Source of the DNA: Segatella copri
GTDB lineage: Bacteria > Bacteroidota > Bacteroidia > Bacteroidales > Bacteroidaceae
Length of the DNA stretch: 64,000 nucleotides
Direction of reading: 5' to 3'
Assembly: GCF_019249655.2 (NCBI RefSeq)
Contig: NZ_CP137557.1
Location: forward strand, 340,001 to 404,000
Shown in pieces: positions 42,075 through 51,169 of this stretch. A program made the position numbers and the translations under genes. The stretch's first letter is position 1; each line of letters opens with the position of its first letter. Under the pieces are notes generated by a model that saw only the letters and a list, made by a program, of their open reading frames with translations, was not told the DNA's origin and made no database searches.

Positions 42075-42914
42075 TTACTTTGATTTAATAGACAAATCTT
42101 TCCACAAAAATTTAAAGCCTGTACGTAGGATTTTCCAGTCGCGTGATACTGGTTTCATCTTCAGAGCTTTTTTCAGTTTGAATGCAAAATCATCATTGAT
42201 GCGTTCTTTTTTTTCTTCTGCAGTCTCTTTTATGTGAGGCAACTTGCTGGTGCTTCCAAATAACTCGGAGAACACCTCTTTTCTTTCCTTTTTCAATAAG
42301 TCACCATTTGTAAAAGAGATGCCATCAGTATAATATACAGCAACAATAGTGTTTATAGCTTGGTATGAACATTTTTTGAAATACCAGTTTTCCAGGAAGT
42401 GTGCCCAATCTGATACGATTTTCAGATTTTCATTGTAGGGATGCTCCTTTAGCAACTGAGTCCTTGTAAATGTAGATTGATGCTGCAGAACTTTATCTCT
42501 GATAAATCGGAACGACATGTTCTGTGGTGGAAGGCAGAGTGAAGCCAGTTTGCTGTCTATAATAATGGTTTCTCCCACGTAGTAGTCTGAGCCATTGAGC
42601 ATCTTGGCAGCATTCTCCAAAGATTGTGAAGAAAAGAAATGATCGCCCGAATTCATGAAGATACAATATTCGCCTTGTGCCATTCTTATGGCTTTATTCA
42701 TGGCATTATATACCCCATGATCTTTTTCGCTGACCCATTGATTGATATATTCTTGCTTGGATTCTATGTATTCCTTGCTGCCATCAGTTGAACCACCATC
42801 AACGATGATGTATTCAAAATCGCTGAATGATTGCGAAAGCACTGAAGAGATTGTTCTTTCCAATCCCTTCAGATTATTATAGTTGACAGTTATGACAGAG
42901 ACTTTCTTTTTCAT
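42075..42914 (-). CDS. Family 2 glycosyltransferase
   Basis: 279 residues. GT-A start KKVSVITVNYNNLKGLERTI, IIVDGGSTDGSKEYIE, GVYNAMNKAIRMAQGEYCIF then MNSGD (metal motif position), and HQSTFTRTQLLKEHPYN. It resembles WcaA/colanic-acid-type GT2 enzymes. Cytoplasmic, no membrane helix. Its start overlaps the neighbouring GT stop by one base, so the genes are translationally linked. Confidence 0.92.
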   Translation of the reverse strand: MKKKVSVITVNYNNLKGLERTISSVLSQSFSDFEYIIVDGGSTDGSKEYIESKQEYINQWVSEKDHGVYNAMNKAIRMAQGEYCIFMNSGDHFFSSQSLENAAKMLNGSDYYVGETIIIDSKLASLCLPPQNMSFRFIRDKVLQHQSTFTRTQLLKEHPYNENLKIVSDWAHFLENWYFKKCSYQAINTIVAVYYTDGISFTNGDLLKKERKEVFSELFGSTSKLPHIKETAEEKKERINDDFAFKLKKALKMKPVSRDWKILRTGFKFLWKDLSIKSK

Positions 42915-43912
42915 TATTCGTATAAATCTAAATTAGAATGTTTGTAGAACATCAGCTTGTCCATCATTCGTTGATACAAAATGAATTTATTAGGGTGTTT
43001 TAACAAGAGATAAAGCAAAACGCGTTCCTTGAAACTCTTTTTCTCTATACCGATTAGAGAAAAGGCCTTGAGATCCTTGGATATTCTGCTTACCATGGCC
43101 CTGATTTCTTTCTGCTTCGATAGAGAAGTCTGGTTTCTTGATACGTATTTAGCCGCTTTGATACCTCGCTTTACGACCATTCTTTTGGCAATCTTGCGGA
43201 AAGGAGAGCGCTTGTAATAATTATATCTTGATATTTCAGCCTGAAAGAATTCATAATATCTGTTGAGAGATAAATCGTGGACGATGCTGCTTTTTCGAAG
43301 CCGGTAATGATACAGCGGCTGGTAAGTATAGACCACCTGTTTAGCATTTTCGAACCAATGTGGCAGAATGCTATAATCCTCGTAATTTTTTGAGGTAGGC
43401 ATCGGCTTGTTGAGCAACTCTCGTTTGAAGAGCATTTGCCAGATATAGCTCTTGATTTTATCCTTAATGACAAGCTCCTGTATTTCTTGGTTCTTTAAGA
43501 TATATCTCTTATCTGAAGCATTTTTGCAAAGAGTCTTGTTCTTGCTTTCGTCGTAATGATTACAGATAGCGATGTCTGAATTGGTAGTCTTTAAATCATC
43601 CATCAAGACTTCATACATAGATTCTTCAATCCAATCATCGCTGTCAACAAAGCCAATATAGGCTCCCTGACAGATTTCAAGAGCTTGGTTTCTGCTATCT
43701 GCCTGTCCGGAATTAACTTTGTGGATGACTTTGATTCTAGCATCCTTTTGAGCCCATTCTTCACATATTTCAGCCGAGCCGTCTGTTGAGCCGTCATCTA
43801 TAAGAATCAGTTCCCAGTTCTTGAATGATTGCTTTAGAATAGACTCTATGCATTGAGGTAAATATTGTGCTGTATTGTAAACGGGAACAATAATGCTTAA
43901 TTCACAATTCAT
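42914..43912 (-). CDS. Family 2 glycosyltransferase
   Basis: 332 residues. GT-A domain: LSIIVPVYNTAQYLPQCIES, LILIDDGSTDGSAEICEEWA, NSGQADSRNQALEICQGAYI then GFVDSDDWIEESMYE (metal-binding DSDD). The C-terminal 120 residues are helical and basic, possibly membrane-associated. It overlaps the GT8 gene upstream by 4 bp (ATGA). Confidence 0.93.
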   Translation of the reverse strand: MNCELSIIVPVYNTAQYLPQCIESILKQSFKNWELILIDDGSTDGSAEICEEWAQKDARIKVIHKVNSGQADSRNQALEICQGAYIGFVDSDDWIEESMYEVLMDDLKTTNSDIAICNHYDESKNKTLCKNASDKRYILKNQEIQELVIKDKIKSYIWQMLFKRELLNKPMPTSKNYEDYSILPHWFENAKQVVYTYQPLYHYRLRKSSIVHDLSLNRYYEFFQAEISRYNYYKRSPFRKIAKRMVVKRGIKAAKYVSRNQTSLSKQKEIRAMVSRISKDLKAFSLIGIEKKSFKERVLLYLLLKHPNKFILYQRMMDKLMFYKHSNLDLYE

Positions 43913-44832
43913 AATGCTTGAATATTTTTATAATCGTATTTTTGAACTTTTAAGTGCATTGCATATAATATACTATCGATAAGTGTCTTGAGCTTCCACG
44001 ACCATGGCGTCTGAGGTCGGATACCCTTCCATCTTGTCATGTCCAGGTATTTGAAGAATAGCTTCTGATACGGACTCTGGCATATATGGAGCCATGGTTT
44101 TCTGTGACCTGTGAAATGTATGATGACAGGATGTTTTAATTCCTCTACAAGTTCCGGTATGGCTTGCTGGCGAAGATGTCTTCTTTTTCTTAGAAAGCCG
44201 TCTTGTATGTTCCATCTGAAGGGAATCAGGAGTTTTCTGTCATGCAGAAGTCCGTTGAGTATGTCCTGATCGTTGAAGATTAACTTTTCTGCATATTTTT
44301 CTGCAAATTCCAAACTGGCTTTACTCAGATGGGCATTTCTCCAGTAATCCAAATTGATGATGAGTACTCCCGAGTTGAAATAGGTATCTTCCTGAGGGTA
44401 TTCGAGGCGGGTGTAGTTGTTTGCTTTTCCGCTCCACATGTCTTCTACTGCAGCTACGGCGTATGATGTAACATCTGTCTCCCACAAATCTTTTATAGAA
44501 TCGTTTATGATGAGATCGCAGTCCAAATATAGTATTTTATGTATCTCTACAGGTAGAATATCTGCCACGAAAAGACGCAAGTAAGCTGCAAGCGATATGT
44601 GGGCACTTTTGAACGATGAAAGATTCATGTTTAGATTGTAAGCATAAAAGTGTATTTGCTGATTGTATTTTTCTACTTCTTCAGTAAGCATACTTTTAGC
44701 CTCATTGCTGAGTTTCTCAGCAATGATATGGAATGTTATCTGTTCATTTCTGTTATTGTACATGACAGAAACTAAAGTAGTACAACATTGCATGATGTAA
44801 TTATCATCTATGTTACAAGCTATATGAATCAT
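43909..44832 (-). CDS. Family 8 glycosyltransferase
   Basis: 307 residues of the GT8 type (LPS galactosyl/glucosyltransferase WaaI/WaaJ-like). Seen: MIHIACNIDDNYIMQCCTTL, LAAYLRLFVADILP, the metal motif LYLDCDLIIND, TYFNSGVLIINLDYWR, DQDILNGLL, and the C-terminal IIHFTGHRKPWLHI. It is a retaining enzyme that adds hexose from a UDP-sugar to LPS core or O-antigen. It starts the tightly linked GT8-GT2-GT2-GT4-glf series. Confidence 0.94.
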   Translation of the reverse strand: MIHIACNIDDNYIMQCCTTLVSVMYNNRNEQITFHIIAEKLSNEAKSMLTEEVEKYNQQIHFYAYNLNMNLSSFKSAHISLAAYLRLFVADILPVEIHKILYLDCDLIINDSIKDLWETDVTSYAVAAVEDMWSGKANNYTRLEYPQEDTYFNSGVLIINLDYWRNAHLSKASLEFAEKYAEKLIFNDQDILNGLLHDRKLLIPFRWNIQDGFLRKRRHLRQQAIPELVEELKHPVIIHFTGHRKPWLHICQSPYQKLFFKYLDMTRWKGIRPQTPWSWKLKTLIDSILYAMHLKVQKYDYKNIQAL

Positions 44833-44955
44833 ATCTTTGTCTTTTTAGAAGAAATGTACTGAGTGTACAAAACTTGCTTGTGAAGTGTCAGTTTTATATG
44901 TTTTTAAGATTACAGCTCCTCTAACTTGCTGAATACTAAGTTTATATCTGCAATA

Positions 44956-45984
44956 TTATAACGAGCGAAAAGAGTCTTGAAGGAACCCGCCTTTGTTCAG
45001 CTTCTGAGCCAAATTTAGCGCTTGCTTTTTCATCTCCTTTTTCTGTTCCGGGGTAAGATTGGCAAGCTTGTCATCCAGCTCTTCCAGCGAACGGATGGTT
45101 ATACCTGCTCCTGCTTCTTCGATGATAGAAGCTACGGCTGCCTCTTTCCAGATGATGAGCGGCAAACCGGCACGGAGGTAGAAGGATACTTTATGAGGGG
45201 AATTCCATTTCAGGTATTGACCATATTCTCCCGAGCATCCATCAAGTGAATCGCCGTCCCATACCAGTCCGAAGTCGGCATCTATATGCTTGATAAACTC
45301 CTCTGATGGTACAAAGCCCTGATAGGTAATCAGAGGATTGTTTTGCAAGCCTTGTAGACCTTCTTTGTTTCCACAAACCAACAATTGCCAATGGTTCAAT
45401 GTCTTGGAAAGTTCTATCAGGAATGAATTCTTCTTCATACTCAAGGCTCCGGCATAGACCACCTTTACCTGCTCTCTTTCAGTTACTTCTTCCGAGCATT
45501 TTGATGCAGAACGATAGTCGAATAAGCCCAGGGCACCAACTGGCTTCTGTAACCCATGCTCTTTGAGCCATCCTTTCATCTTCTCGTTTGATGCAATGAT
45601 GTAGTCGCTATTCGAAAGACGGTTAATCTCCTTCTGGATGGTGAGCTTCTTTCTGCGGAAAGAACCAAGGTCGTGAATCAGTGAAACCGTCTTGGCTCCT
45701 TTCAGATGGGCTACATGGCAGAGAAACGAAAAATACTTCTTGACAGGATATTGCAAGAACAGCACATCGTTTTTCTGGAGTAAGATACAGGCACGGATGA
45801 TGCCTATCAGGTCTAGGAAGAAAGCCAATATCTTACTGTTCCTGATAGTGCGTGGCAAGCCAAGATTGATGGCTCCCATTTCTGCAAGCGTATCCTCGTT
45901 GTCTGTTTTTGCTTTATTGCCGGCGCTTGTCAGATTATAATAGTTGCGACTAATATAACAAAGTCTTTTTTGTTCCATATTCAA
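44956..45984 (-). CDS. Glycosyltransferase, possibly galactofuranosyltransferase (WbbI-like)
   Basis: 342 residues, GT-B-like. The N-terminus MEQKRLCYISRNYYNLTSAG then NKAKTDNEDTL, with LFLQYPVKKYFSFLC and TVSLIHDLGSFRRKKL, resembles WbbI-type beta-galactofuranosyltransferases. The C-terminal half has KVVYAGALSMKKNSFLIEL and FGLVWDGDSLDGCSGEYGQY, then YLRAGLPLIIWKEAAVA. The presence of glf in the same cluster supports galactofuranose as donor (inference). Translation may start at the second Met. A 123-bp gap, the largest in the cluster, separates it from the GT8 gene. Confidence 0.78.
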   Translation of the reverse strand: MNMEQKRLCYISRNYYNLTSAGNKAKTDNEDTLAEMGAINLGLPRTIRNSKILAFFLDLIGIIRACILLQKNDVLFLQYPVKKYFSFLCHVAHLKGAKTVSLIHDLGSFRRKKLTIQKEINRLSNSDYIIASNEKMKGWLKEHGLQKPVGALGLFDYRSASKCSEEVTEREQVKVVYAGALSMKKNSFLIELSKTLNHWQLLVCGNKEGLQGLQNNPLITYQGFVPSEEFIKHIDADFGLVWDGDSLDGCSGEYGQYLKWNSPHKVSFYLRAGLPLIIWKEAAVASIIEEAGAGITIRSLEELDDKLANLTPEQKKEMKKQALNLAQKLNKGGFLQDSFRSL

Positions 45985-46020
45985 TAGTTTATATGTGAAA
46001 TGTACAAAGATGAGTTTGAA

Positions 46021-46776
46021 CTATAATTCTAGCTGAAATGGAATTTCGTGCTTCTTTCCATATTTGGTCCAGAACCTAGCCCGTTCTTTCATCACATAGG
46101 CTACAGCCTTGTCGGTATCTATGTTGCGCAGTAGGGCATATTCGCTAACCAGAATACGGGTGAATTCTTTAGGTCCCCAGAATCTTCTGAGATTATACAG
46201 TCCTTTCTTCTCGCTTACTGGTCCGAAATCCATTCTGTTGATATCTACCAGCATGAAATGGAATCCTTCTTCATCTTGTTTCCAGAGAATATTGCCTGGT
46301 GTAAAGTCTTTATGGAGAATCTCGTGCAGATGAATGTCTGCTGCGAAATGGGCTAAGGCTTTTGCCAGATATTTATATTCTTCCGGCTTAGCGTCTGCCA
46401 TCTCATAGAGTGTATGACCGTAGTCACACTGGATTGTGATAAGATAACTATATCCTAAGATATTCAGAAAGCTACGCTCTTCAATAAGGGCTAAAGGTTC
46501 TGGAGTATTGATTCCTTTTCTTTTCAGAATCATAGGATATTCGAATGCTCGTTGACCTTTTGGCTTCCTGATATTCCAAGAATAGATGAATTTGTTGAGA
46601 CCATGTGGTATATGAAAGCGCTTTACGTTAACCTGTGTTCCATCTGGTGCTGTTAGCACCTTGATGAGGTTGCGCTTATTATATATCTCACGACCTTCCT
46701 TCTCGAAAACATCAGGGATGCTCTCGATAAAGGCTCTCAGATATTCGTATTTAGGATTTATCTTAATCTTTCTCAT
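46021..46776 (-). CDS. LPS core / Kdo kinase-like protein
   Basis: 251 residues of the protein-kinase-like fold used by LPS kinases (KdkA/WaaP/InaA). N-terminal lobe: TAPDGTQVNVKRFHIPHGLN. Catalytic loop: HEILHKDFTPGNILWKQDEE (HxDxxxxN). Metal motif: FMLVDINRMDFGPVS (D-I-N in place of DFG). It likely phosphorylates Kdo or a heptose in the inner core in the cytoplasm. The acyltransferase and MsbA-like genes upstream fit lipid A-core assembly. Confidence 0.85.
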   Translation of the reverse strand: MRKIKINPKYEYLRAFIESIPDVFEKEGREIYNKRNLIKVLTAPDGTQVNVKRFHIPHGLNKFIYSWNIRKPKGQRAFEYPMILKRKGINTPEPLALIEERSFLNILGYSYLITIQCDYGHTLYEMADAKPEEYKYLAKALAHFAADIHLHEILHKDFTPGNILWKQDEEGFHFMLVDINRMDFGPVSEKKGLYNLRRFWGPKEFTRILVSEYALLRNIDTDKAVAYVMKERARFWTKYGKKHEIPFQLEL

Positions 46777-46817
46777 ATCTTAGAATCGTTTTTGAAAATT
46801 GTTTCTTGTGATTCTTT

Positions 46818-47741
46818 TTATTCTTTAGGAATTACTTTACCGTTTTTGATTTCATATCGCTTATCAAACTCCTCCCTGGTTCGCTTCCATCTGTTATGCG
46901 TCCATAAATAATAAGGTGGATTCTTGCGGATGGTTTCTTCCAGCATCTGGAAGAAGCGACGGGTAATCTCGTGCTCCGGCAGAGTGTTTGGCTCACGGGT
47001 GATGAGCTTGTAGGTTGCCGTGTAGTAGCCTCGCTTAGGGCGCGACATCTCTACATAGAATACGGCGTCGTTCATCTTTCTCATGATTCTCTCGCCGCCT
47101 GTAAACACCGGGGTTTCGGGATGGTTGAGGAAAGGAAGCCACAGGTGGATGTTCTCCCACTTGGGACCCTGGTCACTGATGTAGCCGAAGATGCTCATGA
47201 TGCCCTTGCGCTTGTAATCCACCAGATAGCGGAGGATGTCTTTCTTGGGCACCACCACGCCATTCTCCTCGTGAGAACGGATGCGCTTGAAGAGTTCGTC
47301 GAAGGCTTGGTTGCGCAGAGGATGATAGATGAGGCCTATCTTGCGTGACTTGGGCAGTTCGATACCCACGCATGAGAGCCACTCCCAGTTGCAGTAATGG
47401 CCCAGGATAGCTGCCACGTTCTGACCTTCCAGGAAACATTGCTCCACTTCCTCGCTGTTGATGACCTGGAATCGCTGGCGCAACTCCTTGTCACTGATGC
47501 TGAGCAGTTTGACAGCCTCGAAGAAGTAATCGCTGAACCAGTGATAGAACTTCTTCTCGATGTCGATAATCTCTTCTTCTGATTTCTCAGGAAAAGAGCT
47601 GGTGAGATTCTTACGCGCAATACCCCTGCGGTACTTGATGACGCGATACATCATGAAGTACTCGAAATCGGCAATGCAATAGAGCAGCCTGAATGGCAGC
47701 AGAGATATTGCATAAAAGAATGCATAAACAATCTTAACCAT
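46818..47741 (-). CDS. Lipid A biosynthesis acyltransferase (LpxL/HtrB-like)
   Basis: 307-residue inner-membrane enzyme adding a secondary acyl chain to lipid A. One N-terminal hydrophobic segment (about 5-25) is followed by the catalytic His/Glu motif AAILGHYCNWEWLS (HxxxxxE-like spacing), KIGLIYHPLRNQAFDELFKR, ISDQGPKWENIHLWLPFLNH, and the C-terminal PPYYLWTHNRWKRTREEFDK. This set is typical of LpxL/LpxM homologues in Bacteroidetes. It lies 41 bp from both neighbours and is probably in one transcript with them. Confidence 0.93.
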   Translation of the reverse strand: MVKIVYAFFYAISLLPFRLLYCIADFEYFMMYRVIKYRRGIARKNLTSSFPEKSEEEIIDIEKKFYHWFSDYFFEAVKLLSISDKELRQRFQVINSEEVEQCFLEGQNVAAILGHYCNWEWLSCVGIELPKSRKIGLIYHPLRNQAFDELFKRIRSHEENGVVVPKKDILRYLVDYKRKGIMSIFGYISDQGPKWENIHLWLPFLNHPETPVFTGGERIMRKMNDAVFYVEMSRPKRGYYTATYKLITREPNTLPEHEITRRFFQMLEETIRKNPPYYLWTHNRWKRTREEFDKRYEIKNGKVIPKE

Positions 47742-47782
47742 CTGTAAAACTATAAATTCTTAACTATTAACTCTTTACTCAA

Positions 47783-49636
47783 TTACACCTGCTGCATGTC
47801 ATGCAACTTCTTGTAATATCCGTCTTTTGTTATCAATTCTTCGTGGGTACCACGCTCCACAATCCTGCCCTCGTGCAGGACGCAGATTTCGTCGGCATGC
47901 TTGATGGTACTCAATCGGTGGGCTACTGCCACGGTGGTACGGGTCTTCATCAATCTCTCCAGGGCATCCTGTACCAGGCGCTCGCTCTCTGTATCAAGAG
48001 CCGATGTTGCCTCGTCGAGGATAAGGATAGGAGGATTCTTGAGAATGGCACGGGCTATGCTCACACGCTGACGCTGACCTCCGGAGAGTCTGCCGCCACG
48101 ATCACCGATATTGGTATCGAAGCCGTGCTCTGACTTGGTGATGAACTCGTAGGCATTGGCAATCTTCGCCGCATTGGCAATTTCCTCGTCGGTAGCATCC
48201 GTCTTGCCGAAGCGGATATTGTCCTTGAAGCTGGCATTGAAGAGGATAGCCTCCTGGTTCACATTACCTATCAGCTGGCGGAGATCGTGTACGCAGAGGT
48301 CCTTCACGTTGATGCCGTCGATGAGCACTTCGCCCTCCTGTACATCGTAGTAACGGGGAATCAGGTCGAGCATCGTACTCTTTCCGCTACCGCTCTGTCC
48401 CACCAGTGCGATGGTCTTACCCTTTGGAATCACCAGGTTGATATCCTTCAGCACGTAAACCAGCTCATCGTTCTGGTGGTCGGTATAGGCGAAGGAAACA
48501 TGGCGGAACTCTATCTGATGCTCGAAGCTGCTGATATGCTCAGGTTTCTCCTTGTCCTTGATTTCAATCTCGGCTTTCAGAATCTTGTCGATACGCTCCA
48601 TGCTTGCCAATCCCTTCGGGATATTGTAGCTTGCCTTGGAGAATTCCTTCAGCGGGTTGATGATGCTGTAGAGCATCACGAGGTAGAAGATGATGGTAGG
48701 ACCATCGATTCTGCCGTAATCCAGAACCAGGATACCGCCAAACCACAATACCACTACGATGAGGATGGTTCCCAGGAACTCACTCATCGGATGAGCCATC
48801 TGCTGACGGATGTTCACGCGCATGATGTTGTCACGGTAGCTGCTATTCACCTGGTTGAAGCGCCAGTTCATCTTATCTTCAGCACAAAAAGCCTTGATGA
48901 TGCGCAAGCCGCCCAGGGTTTCTTCTACCATACTCATCGTGTCGCTCCAGAGCGACTGCGCCTCGGTGCTCTGTGCCTTCAGCTTCTTTCCTACAATACC
49001 CATGAACCAGCCGAATGGTGGCACAAAGAGGATGGTGAAGAGGGTGAGCTGCCAGCTGATGCAGATGAGCGTGATGAAATAGAAGAGAATGAGGATAGGA
49101 TTCTTGAAGAGCATATCGAGCGACGACATGATGCTGTTTTCCACCTCCTGCACATCACCGCTCATTCGGGCGATGATATCTCCCTTGCGCTCCTCGCTGA
49201 AGAAGCCCAGCGAAAGCGAGGTAATCTTCTGGTAGAGCTGGTTGCGGATATCACGCACAATACCTGTACGGATAGGGATGATGGTGGCTGAAGAGAGGAA
49301 ATAGGCTCCCGTCTTGAGGAATGTCATGAAGGCAAGGAACAAGCCGATAACCAGCAGAGCCAGTGATGCACTGTGCGCCACGATGAACTCCTGGATGTAA
49401 TAATACAGGTTGTTGGTTGCCACTTCCTTGATGCTGCCCAGCGTTCCATCCCATTCCATATAGTCGTTGGCACGGATGCCGCCATCTACCTGGAAGAGAA
49501 TCTGCAGGATAGGAATCAAGGCTGCAAACGAAAATATGTTCAATACCGCAGACAGGATATTGAACAGAACAGAGAGCCCCAGATACTTCTTATATGGAGG
49601 GACGAATCGGCGTAAGATTTGCAAAAATTCCTTCAT
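47783..49636 (-). CDS. MsbA-like ABC exporter (ATPase fused to membrane domain)
   Basis: 617-residue half-exporter. The transmembrane domain (about 10-340) has six helices and the coupling sequence RKGDIIARMSGDVQEVENSI. The ATPase part (about 365-610) has Walker A VGQSGSGKSTMLDLIPRYY, Q-loop NVNQEAILFNASF, signature LSGGQRQRVSIARAILKNPP, Walker B ILILDEATSALD and the H-loop AHRLSTI. It is a likely flippase for lipid A-core or another glycolipid, given the LPS genes downstream. ATG at 49636 is preferred over 49672, since a -7 box (49642-49649) lies between them. Confidence 0.9.
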   Translation of the reverse strand: MKEFLQILRRFVPPYKKYLGLSVLFNILSAVLNIFSFAALIPILQILFQVDGGIRANDYMEWDGTLGSIKEVATNNLYYYIQEFIVAHSASLALLVIGLFLAFMTFLKTGAYFLSSATIIPIRTGIVRDIRNQLYQKITSLSLGFFSEERKGDIIARMSGDVQEVENSIMSSLDMLFKNPILILFYFITLICISWQLTLFTILFVPPFGWFMGIVGKKLKAQSTEAQSLWSDTMSMVEETLGGLRIIKAFCAEDKMNWRFNQVNSSYRDNIMRVNIRQQMAHPMSEFLGTILIVVVLWFGGILVLDYGRIDGPTIIFYLVMLYSIINPLKEFSKASYNIPKGLASMERIDKILKAEIEIKDKEKPEHISSFEHQIEFRHVSFAYTDHQNDELVYVLKDINLVIPKGKTIALVGQSGSGKSTMLDLIPRYYDVQEGEVLIDGINVKDLCVHDLRQLIGNVNQEAILFNASFKDNIRFGKTDATDEEIANAAKIANAYEFITKSEHGFDTNIGDRGGRLSGGQRQRVSIARAILKNPPILILDEATSALDTESERLVQDALERLMKTRTTVAVAHRLSTIKHADEICVLHEGRIVERGTHEELITKDGYYKKLHDMQQV

Positions 49637-49641
49637 AGGTG

Positions 49642-49649
49642 CAAATATA
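49642..49649 (-). promoter_or_regulatory. -7 element abutting MsbA-like start
   Basis: On the minus strand TATATTTG ends 5 bp before the ATG at 49636. If used, transcription would begin at or next to the start codon, giving a leaderless or nearly leaderless mRNA. Confidence 0.5.
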
Positions 49650-49761
49650 GTGTTTTTAAGGAAGACCGCCAAATTTTTGGCGGTCTTTCTTGACTTTTAT
49701 TCAGTTTTTTCTTATAGAAGAGTCTTTTTTGCTCTTTTTCCCTTCTTTTAAAGAGCAATTG

Positions 49762-51096
49762 TTATTCTTTAACTTCCTCTCCGAAGAGGGTAGCAGAGGT
49801 AGAACCGGTGATGCGGACCTTTACGAACTCTCCGATGTGGTGGTTGCCCTTGTCGATAACCACCGCCTTGTTCTGCTCGGTACGGCCCATCATCTGCTCA
49901 CGGCTACGCTTGCTGAAGTTCTCAATGAGGATGGTGAATTCCTTGCCCTCGTCCTTCTTGTTCTGTTCGGCGCTCACCTCGGTCTGCAGCTTGATGAGCT
50001 CGTTGAGGCGGGCTATCTTGGTTTCCTCAGAAACGTTGTCTGGCAGGTGCTTGGCTGCGTAGGTGCCAGGGCGCTCTGAATACTTGAACATGAAGGCGCT
50101 GTCGAAGCCTACTTCCTTCACCAGCGAGAGGGTTTCCTGATGGTCTTCCTCTGTCTCGTCGTGGTAACCCACGAAGATGTCGGTGGTGATGCCGCAGCCT
50201 GGGATGATGCGCTTGATGTCAGCGATGTGCTGCAGATACTCCTCACGGGTGTATTTGCGGTTCATCAGCTTCAGTATCTTGTTACTTCCGCTCTGGGCTG
50301 GGAAGTGGATGTGCTTGCAGAGGTTTGGCTCCTCGGCGATGGCCTGCAGGATGTCCTCGGTCATATCCTCTGGGTTAGAGGTGGTAAAGCGTACACGCAT
50401 ATCCGGCACAGCCTGGGCTACCATGTGCAGGAGCTCGGCGAAAGAAAGACTGCCTTCCTCGCGTTTGCCCGATGGCGAGAGACCATAGCTGTTTACGTTC
50501 TGTCCCAGCAGGGTAACTTCCTTGAAACCACGCTGCTGCAAATCGCGCACCTCACGCAAGATGCTCTCGGCATCGCGGCTGCGCTCACGTCCACGGGTAT
50601 AAGGCACGATGCAGTAGTGGCAGAAGTTGTTGCAACCACGCATGATGCTTACGAAACCGCTCACCCTGTTGCCACCGATGCGCTGAGGCACGATGTCTCG
50701 GTAGGTCTCGGTCTTTGAAAGTTCTATGTTGATGGCGTTGGTACCCATCTCGCACTGCGCAATCAAATCCGGCAGGTTGAGATAGCTGTCTGGTCCACAG
50801 ACCAGGTTGGCATAGTGGTTTTGGATGAGGTCATCCTTCACGCGCTCAGCCATGCAGCCCAATACGCCGAGAATCACCTTTCTTCCCTTCTTCTGCTCAG
50901 CATGCAGGGTGTCGAGGCGATGGTAAATCTTGTTCTCCGCATTCTCACGAATGCTGCAGGTGTTCAGGAAGATGGCATCAGCCTCTTCTTCCTTCTCGCA
51001 AATTTCGTAGCCTGCCATCTGCATCACAGAGGCAACTACCTCGCTGTCTGCCACGTTCATCTGGCAGCCATAAGTCTCAATAAACAGTTTCTTCAT
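49762..51096 (-). CDS. miaB: tRNA-2-methylthio-N6-dimethylallyladenosine synthase MiaB
   Basis: Radical SAM methylthiotransferase acting on A37 of tRNAs. It has 444 residues in three domains. The N-terminal UPF0004 cluster Cys lie in IETYGCQMNVADSE, LNTCSIRENAE and VLGCMAERVK. The radical SAM core has MRGCNNFCHYCIVPYTRGRE. A C-terminal TRAM-like domain covers about 375-440. Length and motifs are those of MiaB, not RimO or MtaB, whose spacing and C-termini differ. It is housekeeping and lies upstream of the LPS genes on the same strand. Confidence 0.97.
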   Translation of the reverse strand: MKKLFIETYGCQMNVADSEVVASVMQMAGYEICEKEEEADAIFLNTCSIRENAENKIYHRLDTLHAEQKKGRKVILGVLGCMAERVKDDLIQNHYANLVCGPDSYLNLPDLIAQCEMGTNAINIELSKTETYRDIVPQRIGGNRVSGFVSIMRGCNNFCHYCIVPYTRGRERSRDAESILREVRDLQQRGFKEVTLLGQNVNSYGLSPSGKREEGSLSFAELLHMVAQAVPDMRVRFTTSNPEDMTEDILQAIAEEPNLCKHIHFPAQSGSNKILKLMNRKYTREEYLQHIADIKRIIPGCGITTDIFVGYHDETEEDHQETLSLVKEVGFDSAFMFKYSERPGTYAAKHLPDNVSEETKIARLNELIKLQTEVSAEQNKKDEGKEFTILIENFSKRSREQMMGRTEQNKAVVIDKGNHHIGEFVKVRITGSTSATLFGEEVKE

Positions 51097-51169
51097 TGTT
51101 CTAGATGAATTCTAATTTATATATTAATGTATAACTATGATTTCTTTTTTAGCATCCCCGATGCCGTCA

